From Auanema rhodensis (taxonomy: Eukaryota; Nematoda; Chromadorea; Rhabditida; Rhabditidae): DNA of 64,000 nt. A program made the translations under genes and the position numbers. The notes under the pieces are model-generated. The model was not told where the DNA came from. It saw nothing but the letters and a program-made list of their open reading frames with translations, and ran no database searches. Location of the stretch: the NCBI GenBank assembly GCA_964057225.1, contig OZ059894.1:20304476-20368475 (forward strand), in the 5' to 3' direction. Below, one piece after another: positions 54,758-64,000 of the stretch; position 1 is the first letter of the stretch; every line of letters starts with the position of its first letter.

Positions 54758-56161
54758 AAAATTAATTCTTCAGGGTGAAAATCGAGGATATATGTGTGAA
54801 CTTATATCAGTTGATATCTCGGTGCATTTTTAAGCTAGCGCAAATCTGATAACACAGATCGACGCAGCTTAAAAATCCGCATCGAATGCACTATACTACA
54901 TTGAGAAACGCTTAATACAAAAATTAGTTATGATCGTTCGAAAAATGATGCATTAGTTTATGTTGAGTTTCCATGTACACTCAACATTGCTTCCAAAAAC
55001 ATTTTGACAAAAATTTTTTCGAAAAATTTCAAAATAAATTAGCAAAAAGTAGATGTTTTTAGATTCCTTTTTTCAAGGCAAAGACGATGGACAATGTTAT
55101 TCAACGAAAAAATTAATTCTTCAGGGTGAAAATCGAGGATATATGTGTGAACTTATATCAGTTGATATCTCGGTGCATTTTTAAGCTAGCGCAAATCTGA
55201 TAACACAGATCGACGCAGCTTAAAAATCCGCATTGAATGCACTATACTACATTGAGAAACGCTTAATACAAAAATTAGTTATGATCGTTTGAAAAATGAT
55301 GCATTAGTTTATGTTGAGTTTCCATGTACACTCAACATTGCTTCCAAAAACATTTAGACAAAAATTTTTTCGAAAAATTTCAAAATAATTTAGCAAAAAG
55401 TAGATGTTTTTAGATTCCTTTTTTCAAGGCAAAGACGATGGACAATGTTATTCAACGAAAAAATTAATTCTTCAGGGTGAAAATCGAGGATATATGTGTG
55501 AACTTATATCAGTTGATATCTCGGTGCATTTTTAAGCTAGCGCAAATCTGATAACACAGATCGACGCAGCTTAAAAATCCGCATCGAATGCACTATACTA
55601 CATTGAGAAACGCTTAATACAAAAATTAGTTATGATCGTTCGAAAAATGATGCATTAGTTTATGTTGAGTTTCCATGTACACTCAACATTGCTTCCAAAA
55701 ACATTTTGACAAAAATTTTTTCGAAAAATTTCAAAATAAATTAGCAAAAAGTAGATGTTTTTAGATTCCTTTTTTCAAGGCAAAGACGATGGACAATGTT
55801 ATTCAACGAAAAAATTAATTCTTCAGGGTGAAAATCGAGGATATATGTGTGAACTTATATCAGTTGATATCTCGGTGCATTTTTAAGCTAGCGCAAATCT
55901 GATAACACAGATCGACGCAGCTTAAAAATCCGCATTGAATGCACTATACTACATTGAGAAACGCTTAATACAAAAATTAGTTATGATCGTTTGAAAAATG
56001 ATGCATTAGTTTATGTTGAGTTTCCATGTACACTCAACATTGCTTCCAAAAACATTTTGACAAAAATTTTTTCGAAAAATTTCAAAATAAATTAGCAAAA
56101 AGTAGATGTTTTTAGATTCCTTTTCACAAGGCAAAGACGATGGACAATGTTATTCAACGAA
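54758..56161 (+). repeat. M dimers (2 x 702 bp)
   Basis: Copies 157-158 and 159-160 all carry A36T (GATATATGTGTG) and G201T. In each dimer the first member has T182C and the second has C126T. T248A is present in copy 158 but not in 160, and copy 160 ends with the TTTTCAC marker. A single related M copy lies at 52301-52651. Confidence 0.85.
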
Positions 56162-58969
56162 AAAATTAATTCTTCAGGGTGAAAATCGAGGATATAAGTG
56201 TGAACTTATATCAGTTGATATCTCGGTGCATTTTTAAGCTAGCGCAAATCTGATAACACAGATCGACGCAGCTTAAAAATCCGCATCGAATGCACTATAC
56301 TACATTGAGAAACGCTTGATACAGAAATTAGTTATGATCGTTTGAAAAATGATCCATTAGTGTATGTTGAGTTTCCATGTACACTCAACATTGCTTCCAA
56401 AAACATTTTGACAAAAATTTTTTCGAAAAATTTCAAAATAAATTAGCAAAAAGTAGATGTTTTTAGATTCCTTTTCACAAGGCAAAGACGATGGACAATG
56501 TTATTCAACGAAAAAATTAATTCTTCAGGGTGAAAATCGAGGATATAAGTGTGAACTTATATCAGTTGATATCTCGGTGCATTTTTAAGCTAGCGCAAAT
56601 CTGATAACACAGATCGACGCAGCTTAAAAATCCGCATCTAATGCACTATACTACATTGAGAAACGCTTGATACAGAAATTAGTTATGATCGTTTGAAAAA
56701 TGATCCATTAGTGTATGTTGAGTTTCCATGTACACTCAACATTGCTTCCAAAAACATTTTGACAAAAATTTTTTCGAAAAATTTCAAAATAAATTAGCAA
56801 AAAGTAGATGTTTTTAGATTCCTTTTTTCAAGGCAAAGACGATGAACAATGTTATTCAAGGAAAAAATTAATTCTTCAGGGTGAAAATCGAGGATATAAG
56901 TGTAAACTTATATCAGTTGATATCTCGGTGCATTTTTAAGCTAGCGCAAATCTGATAACACAGATCGACGCAGCTTAAAAATCCGCATCGAATGCACTAT
57001 ACTACATTGAGAAACGCTTTATACAAAAATTAGTTATGATCGTTTGAAAAATGATGCATTAGTGTATGTTGAGTTTCCATGTACACTCAACATTGCTTCC
57101 AAAAACATTTTGACAAAAATTTTTTCGAAAAATTTCAAAATAAATTAGCAAAAAGTAGATGTTTTTAGATTCCTTTTTTCAAGGCAAAGACGATGAACAA
57201 TGTTATTCAAGGAAAAAATTAATTCTTCAGGGTGAAAATCGAGGATATAAGTGTAAACTTATATCAGTTGATATCTCGGTGCATTTTTAAGCTAGCGCAA
57301 ATCTGATAACACAGATCGACGCAGCTTAAAAATCCGCATCGAATGCACTATACTACATTGAGAAACGCTTAATACAAAAATTAGTTATGATCGTTTGAAA
57401 AATGATGCATTAGTTTATGTTGAGTTTCCATGTACACTCAACATTGCTTCCAAAAACATTTTGACAAAAATTTTTTCGAAAAATTTCAAAATAAATTAGC
57501 AAAAAGTAGATGTTTTTAGATTCCTTTTCACAAGGCAAAGACGATGGACAATGTTATTCAACGAAAAAATTAATTCTTCAGGGTGAAAATCGAGGATATA
57601 AGTGTGAACTTATATCAGTTGATATCTCGGTGCATTTTTAAGCTAGCGCAAATCTGATAACACAGATCGACGCAGCTTAAAAATCCGCATCGAATGCACT
57701 ATACTACATTGAGAAACGCTTGATACAGAAATTAGTTATGATCGTTTGAAAAATGATCCATTAGTGTATGTTGAGTTTCCATGTACACTCAACATTGCTT
57801 CCAAAAACATTTTGACAAAAATTTTTTCGAAAAATTTCAAAATAAATTAGCAAAAAGTAGATGTTTTTAGATTCCTTTTCACAAGGCAAAGACGATGGAC
57901 AATGTTATTCAACGAAAAAATTAATTCTTCAGGGTGAAAATCGAGGATATAAGTGTGAACTTATATCAGTTGATATCTCGGTGCATTTTTAAGCTAGCGC
58001 AAATCTGATAACACAGATCGACGCAGCTTAAAAATCCGCATCTAATGCACTATACTACATTGAGAAACGCTTGATACAGAAATTAGTTATGATCGTTTGA
58101 AAAATGATCCATTAGTGTATGTTGAGTTTCCATGTACACTCAACATTGCTTCCAAAAACATTTTGACAAAAATTTTTTCGAAAAATTTCAAAATAAATTA
58201 GCAAAAAGTAGATGTTTTTAGATTCCTTTTTTCAAGGCAAAGACGATGAACAATGTTATTCAAGGAAAAAATTAATTCTTCAGGGTGAAAATCGAGGATA
58301 TAAGTGTAAACTTATATCAGTTGATATCTCGGTGCATTTTTAAGCTAGCGCAAATCTGATAACACAGATCGACGCAGCTTAAAAATCCGCATCGAATGCA
58401 CTATACTACATTGAGAAACGCTTTATACAAAAATTAGTTATGATCGTTTGAAAAATGATGCATTAGTGTATGTTGAGTTTCCATGTACACTCAACATTGC
58501 TTCCAAAAACATTTTGACAAAAATTTTTTCGAAAAATTTCAAAATAAATTAGCAAAAAGTAGATGTTTTTAGATTCCTTTTTTCAAGGCAAAGACGATGA
58601 ACAATGTTATTCAAGGAAAAAATTAATTCTTCAGGGTGAAAATCGAGGATATAAGTGTAAACTTATATCAGTTGATATCTCGGTGCATTTTTAAGCTAGC
58701 GCAAATCTGATAACACAGATCGACGCAGCTTAAAAATCCGCATCGAATGCACTATACTACATTGAGAAACGCTTTATACAAAAATTAGTTATGATCGTTT
58801 GAAAAATGATGCATTAGTGTATGTTGAGTTTCCATGTACACTCAACATTGCTTCCAAAAACATTTTGACAAAACTTTTTTCGAAAAATTTCAAAATAAAT
58901 TAGCAAAAAGTAGATGTTTTTAGATTCCTTTTCACAAGGCAAAGACGATGGACAATGTTATTCAACGAA
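56162..58969 (+). repeat. Tandem J-J-K-K tetramers (2 x 1404 bp)
   Basis: Copies 161-164 and 165-168 repeat the order J, J with G127T, K, K. The final K differs: copy 164 has A157 with G201T, and copy 168 has A157T with a private AAACTTTTTTCG near 58875. Both units end with the TTTTCACAAGG marker. Confidence 0.88.
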
Positions 58970-60022
58970 AAAAATAATTCTTCAGGGTGAAAATCGAGGA
59001 TATAAGTGTGAACTTATATCAGTTGATATCTCGGTGCATTTTTAAGCTAGCGCAAATCTGATAACACAGATCGACGCAGCTTAAAAATCCGCATCGAATG
59101 CACTATACTACATTGAGAAACGCTTGATACAGAAATTAGTTATGATCGTTTGAAAAATGATCCATTAGTGTATGTTGAGTTTCCATGTACACTCAACATT
59201 GCTTCCAAAAACATTTTGACAAAAATTTTTTCGAAAAATTTCAAAATAAATTAGCAAAAAGTAGATGTTTTTAGATTCCTTTTCACAAGGCAAAGACGAT
59301 GGACAATGTTATTCAACGAAAAAATTAATTCTTCAGGGTGAAAATCGAGGATATAAGTGTGAACTTATATCAGTTGATATCTCGGTGCATTTTTAAGCTA
59401 GCGCAAATCTGATAACACAGATCGACGCAGCTTAAAAATCCGCATCGAATGCACTATACTACATTGAGAAACGCTTGATACAGAAATTAGTTATGATCGT
59501 TTGAAAAATGATCCATTAGTGTATGTTGAGTTTCCATGTACACTCAACATTGCTTCCAAAAACATTTTGACAAAAATTTTTTCGAAAAATTTCAAAATAA
59601 ATTAGCAAAAAGTAGATGTTTTTAGATTCCTTTTCACAAGGCAAAGACGATGGACAATGTTATTCAACAAAAAAATTAATTCTTCAGGGTGAAAATCGAG
59701 GATATAAGTGTGAACTTATATCAGTTGATATCTCGGTGCATTTTTAAGCTAGCGCAAATCTGATAACACAGATCGACGCAGCTTAAAAATCCGCATCGAA
59801 TGCACTATACTACATTGAGAAACGCTTGATACAGAAATTAGTTATGATCGTTTGAAAAATGATCCATTAGTGTATGTTGAGTTTCCATGTACACTCAACA
59901 TTGCTTCCAAAAACATTTTGACAAAAATTTTTTCGAAAAATTTCAAAATAAATTAGCAAAAAGTAGATGTTTTTAGATTCCTTTTTTCAAGGCAAAGACG
60001 ATGAACAATGTTATTCAAGGAA
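58970..60022 (+). repeat. Run of three J monomers (copies 169-171)
   Basis: Three successive copies carry A157G, A163G and G193C without G127T. The first begins with the T5A variant, and the second ends with G349A (CAACAAAA). The third ends with G333A and C348G, leading into a K left end at 60023. That K copy switches to J markers at 157 and 163, so it is another mosaic. Confidence 0.82.
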
Positions 60023-60373
60023 AAAATTAATTCTTCAGGGTGAAAATCGAGGATATAAGTGTAAACTTATATCAGTTGATATCTCGGTGCATTTTTAAGC
60101 TAGCGCAAATCTGATAACACAGATCGACGCAGCTTAAAAATCCGCATCGAATGCACTATACTACATTGAGAAACGCTTGATACAGAAATTAGTTATGATC
60201 GTTTGAAAAATGATGCATTAGTTTATGTTGAGTTTCCATGTACACTCAACATTGCTTCCAAAAACATTTTGACAAAAATTTTTTCGAAAAATTTCAAAAT
60301 AAATTAGCAAAAAGTAGATGTTTTTAGATTCCTTTTCACAAGGCAAAGACGATGGACAATGTTATTCAACGAA

Positions 60374-61426
60374 AAAAGTAATTCTTCAGGGTGAAAATCG
60401 GGGATATAAGTGTGAACTTATATCAGTTGATATCTCGGTGCATTTTTAAGCTAGCGCAAATCTGATAACACAGATCGACGCAGCTTAAAAATCCGCATTG
60501 AATGCACTATACTACATTGAGAAACGCTTAATACAAAAATTAGTTATGATCGTTTGAAAAATGATGCATTAGTTTATGTTGAGTTTCCATGTACACTCAA
60601 CATTGCTTCCAAAAACATTTTGACAAAAATTTTTTCGAAAAATTTCAAAATAAATTAGCAAAAAGTAGATGTTTTTAGATTCCTTTTCACAAGGCAAAGA
60701 CGATGGACAATGTTATTCAACGAAAAAAGTAATTCTTCAGGGTGAAAATCGGGGATATAAGTGTGAACTTATATCAGTTGATATCTCGGTGCATTTTTAA
60801 GCTAGCGCAAATCTGATAACACAGATCGACGCAGCTTAAAAATCCGCATTGAATGCACTATACTACATTGAGAAACGCTTAATACAAAAATTAGTTATGA
60901 TCGTTTGAAAAATGATGCATTAGTGTATGTTGAGTTTCCATGTACACTCAACATTGCTTCCAAAAACATTTTGACAAAAATGTTTTCGAAAAATTTCAAA
61001 ATAAATTAGCAAAAAGTAGATGTTTTTAGATTGCTTTTTTCAAGGCAAAGACGATGGACAATGTTATTCAACGAAAAAAGTAATTCTTCAGGGTGAAAAT
61101 CGGGGATATAAGTGTGAACTTATATCAGTTGATATCTCGGTGCATTTTTAAGCTAGCGCAAATCTGATAACACAGATCGACGCAGCTTAAAAATCCGCAT
61201 TGAATGCACTATACTACATTGAGAAACGCTTAATACAAAAATTAGTTATGATCGTTTGAAAAATGATGCATTAGTTTATGTTGAGTTTCCATGTACACTC
61301 AACATTGCTTCCAAAAACATTTTGACAAAAATTTTTTCGAAAAATTTCAAAATAAATTAGCAAAAAGTAGATGTTTTTAGATTCCTTTTCACAAGGCAAA
61401 GACGATGGACAATGTTATTCAACGAA
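60374..61426 (+). repeat. Run of three L monomers (copies 173-175)
   Basis: Three successive copies carry T5G (AAAAGTAATTC), A28G (ATCGGGGATAT) and C126T (GCATTGAATG). The second lacks G201T, has AATGTTTTCG near 60982, and ends with ATTGCTTTTTTC. Related single L copies are at 54407 (T5A), 62480 (T5A) and 63533 (T5G). Confidence 0.85.
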
Positions 61427-63883
61427 AAAATTAATTCTTCAGGGTGAAAATCGAGGATATAAGTGTGAACTTATATCAGTTGATATCTCGGTGCATTTTT
61501 AAGCTAGCGCAAATCTGATAACACAGATCGACGCAGCTTAAAAATCCGCATCGAATGCACTATACTACATTGAGAAACGCTTGATACAGAAATTAGTTAT
61601 GATCGTTTGAAAAATGATCCATTAGTGTATGTTGAGTTTCCATGTACACTCAACATTGCTTCCAAAAACATTTTGACAAAAATTTTTTCGAAAAATTTCA
61701 AAATAAATTAGCAAAAAGTAGATGTTTTTAGATTCCTTTTTTCAAGGCAAAGACGATGAACAATGTTATTCAAGGAAAAAATTAATTCTTCAGGGTGAAA
61801 ATCGAGGATATAAGTGTAAACTTATATCAGTTGATATCTCGGTGCATTTTTAAGCTAGCGCAAATCTGATAACACAGATCGACGCAGCTTAAAAATCCGC
61901 ATCGAATGCACTATACTACATTGAGAAACGCTTTATACAAAAATTAGTTATGATCGTTTGAAAAATGATGCATTAGTGTATGTTGAGTTTCCATGTACAC
62001 TCAACATTGCTTCCAAAAACATTTTGACAAAAATTTTTTCGAAAAATTTCAAAATAAATTAGCAAAAAGTAGATGTTTTTAGATTCCTTTTTTCAAGGCA
62101 AAGACGATGAACAATGTTATTCAAGGAAAAAATTAATTCTTCAGGGTGAAAATCGAGGATATAAGTGTAAACTTATATCAGTTGATATCTCGGTGCATTT
62201 TTAAGCTAGCGCAAATCTGATAACACAGATCGACGCAGCTTAAAAATCCGCATCGAATGCACTATACTACATTGAGAAACGCTTTATACAAAAATTAGTT
62301 ATGATCGTTTGAAAAATGATGCATTAGTGTATGTTGAGTTTCCATGTACACTCAACATTGCTTCCAAAAACATTTTGACAAAAATTTTTTCGAAAAATTT
62401 CAAAATAAATTAGCAAAAAGTAGATGTTTTTAGATTGCTTTTTTCAAGGCAAAGACGATGGACAATGTTATTCAACGAAAAAAATAATTCTTCAGGGTGA
62501 AAATCGGGGATATAAGTGTGAACTTATATCAGTTGATATCTCGGTGCATTTTTAAGCTAGCGCAAATCTGATAACACAGATCGACGCAGCTTAAAAATCC
62601 GCATTGAATGCACTATACTACATTGAGAAACGCTTAATACAAAAATTAGTTATGATCGTTTGAAAAATGATGCATTAGTTTATGTTGAGTTTCCATGTAC
62701 ACTCAACATTGCTTCCAAAAACATTTTGACAAAAATTTTTTCGAAAAATTTCAAAATAAATTAGCAAAAAGTAGATGTTTTTAGATTCCTTTTCACAAGG
62801 CAAAGACGATGGACAATGTTATTCAACGAAAAAATTAATTCTTCAGGGTGAAAATCGAGGATATAAGTGTGAACTTATATCAGTTGATATCTCGGTGCAT
62901 TTTTAAGCTAGCGCAAATCTGATAACACAGATCGACGCAGCTTAAAAATCCGCATCGAATGCACTATACTACATTGAGAAACGCTTGATACAGAAATTAG
63001 TTATGATCGTTTGAAAAATGATCCATTAGTGTATGTTGAGTTTCCATGTACACTCAACATTGCTTCCAAAAACATTTTGACAAAAATTTTTTCGAAAAAT
63101 TTCAAAATAAATTAGCAAAAAGTAGATGTTTTTAGATTCCTTTTCACAAGGCAAAGACGATGGACAATGTTATTCAACGAAAAAATTAATTCTTCAGGGT
63201 GAAAATCGAGGATATAAGTGTGAACTTATATCAGTTGATATCTCGGTGCATTTTTAAGCTAGCGCAAATCTGATAACACAGATCGACGCAGCTTAAAAAT
63301 CCGCATCGAATGCACTATACTACATTGAGAAACGCTTGATACAGAAATTAGTTATGATCGTTTGAAAAATGATCCATTAGTGTATGTTGAGTTTCCATGT
63401 ACACTCAACATTGCTTCCAAAAACATTTTGACAAAAATTTTTTCGAAAAATTTCAAAATAAATTAGCAAAAAGTAGATGTTTTTAGATTGCTTTTTTCAA
63501 GGCAAAGACGATGGACAATGTTATTCAACGAAAAAAGTAATTCTTCAGGGTGAAAATCGGGGATATAAGTGTGAACTTATATCAGTTGATATCTCGGTGC
63601 ATTTTTAAGCTAGCGCAAATCTGATAACACAGATCGACGCAGCTTAAAAATCCGCATTGAATGCACTATACTACATTGAGAAACGCTTAATACAAAAATT
63701 AGTTATGATCGTTTGAAAAATGATGCATTAGTTTATGTTGAGTTTCCATGTACACTCAACATTGCTTCCAAAAACATTTTGACAAAAATTTTTTCGAAAA
63801 ATTTCAAAATAAATTAGCAAAAAGTAGATGTTTTTAGATTCCTTTTTTCAAGGCAAAGACGATGGACAATGTTATTCAACGAA

Positions 63884-64000
63884 AAGAATAATTCTTCAGG
63901 GTGAAAATCGAGGATATAAGTGTGAACTTATATCAGTTGATATCTCGGTACATTTTTAAGCTAGCGCAAATCTGATAACACAGATCGACGCAGCTTAAAA
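63884..64000 (+). repeat. Partial last monomer (copy 183, first 117 bp)
   Basis: The window ends inside the right arm of the long hairpin. This copy has three private changes: A3G and T5A at its left end (AAGAATAATTC), and G67A (CTCGGTACATT), which removes one base pair of the basal hairpin segment. The array continues beyond the window. Confidence 0.92.

Larger units (their letters stand above)
1..64000 (+). repeat. 351-bp satellite DNA tandem array, 182.3 copies
   Basis: The sequence repeats with a period of 351 bp from the first base to the last. Anchors confirm the phase: the AAAATTAATT monomer start lies at 1, 352, 703 and 1054, then 8426, 10883, 34751, 52652 and 61076, and the homologous position of the last, partial copy is 63884. 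Every copy has the same orientation. Neighbouring copies differ at a few positions only, mostly single substitutions shared by recognisable subtypes. Base composition is about 31% G+C. No other sequence interrupts the array and both edges lie outside the window. Such arrays form constitutive heterochromatin, often pericentromeric or centromeric; that location is inferred. The species and the named satellite family cannot be fixed from sequence alone. Confidence 0.99.
52301..64000 (+). repeat. Domain 3: J/K/L/M subfamilies (copies 150-183)
   Basis: Markers new here are TTTTCACAAGG (315-317), A163G with A157G and G193C (type J, sometimes with G127T), G41A with A157T (type K, whose preceding monomer ends with G333A and C348G), A28G with C126T and G201T (type L, with T5G or T5A), and A36T with T182C or C126T and G201T (type M). 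T316C, T168A, A184G and G292A are no longer seen. T281A is nearly fixed. The block structure is J-J-K-K tetramers, M dimers and short homogeneous runs of J or L. Confidence 0.85.

Noticed and set aside
1-64000. Long open reading frame across the array, since 351 is a multiple of three
   Set aside because: The frame is kept from unit to unit, but each monomer has stop codons in all six frames (for example TAA at 6-8, TGA at 19-21 and TAA at 74-76 forward; TTA at 45-47, CTA at 139-141 and TCA at 50-52 read in reverse). No coding sequence is supported.
1-64000. CRISPR array or bacterial iterons
   Set aside because: The repeats are contiguous 351-bp units without unique spacers, and no cas or replication genes are present.
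1-64000. Telomeric repeat, rDNA spacer or LTR/transposon array
   Set aside because: There are no short telomere-type runs, no rRNA sequence, no terminal repeats with target duplications and no transposase or reverse transcriptase frame.
1-64000. Whole array as an assembly artefact
   Set aside because: Distinct subtype markers, chimeric copies and private singletons spread through all domains argue for real sequence, although the exact copy number of identical blocks (for example 13691-16498) may still be wrong.

Overview
The whole window is one uninterrupted, head-to-tail satellite DNA array. The monomer is 351 bp and about 31% G+C by hand count. There are 182 complete copies (1-63883) plus the first 117 bp of a 183rd (63884-64000). 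Copy n starts at 351(n-1)+1 up to copy 24 and one base later from copy 25 on, because copy 24 is 352 bp. No copy is inverted. No gene, transposon or unique sequence interrupts the array, and neither edge lies in the window. All six reading frames are closed in every monomer.

Organism: this points to constitutive heterochromatin, probably (peri)centromeric, of a eukaryote. CpG is not depleted (12 per monomer against about 8.6 expected from base composition), which argues against a heavily CpG-methylated vertebrate or plant genome. An AT-rich monomer of about 350 bp with TTCGAA-type palindromes would suit an insect or another invertebrate. That is inference; I do not recognise the family by name.

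Monomer anatomy (numbering from copy 1): four inverted repeats lie in each unit. They are a 9-bp-arm hairpin at 30-51, a long bulged hairpin at 62-128, a 9-bp-arm dyad at 203-230, and an AT-rich nested palindrome at 244-278. Monomer positions 66-119 and 203-247 are nearly invariant in all copies. Most recurrent variation falls at 5-65, 120-201 and 270-350.

Layout: 1-26326 is dominated by copies with G at position 14, interspersed with an A-B-C-D tetramer. 26327-31591 is a transition. 31592-52300 is a second domain marked by T168A and T316C, built of dimers, trimers, tetramers and hexamers. 52301-64000 is a third domain marked by a CAC change at 315-317, A163G, G193C, G41A, A28G and A36T. Inside the domains, blocks of 2 to 7 monomers are repeated in tandem or reappear at a distance, and chimeric monomers record exchange between types.

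Notable observations are the almost absolute length constancy, the position of recurrent variants at unpaired sites of the long hairpin, the nested higher-order repeats, and chimeric junctions concentrated in the left, hairpin-bearing half of the monomer.
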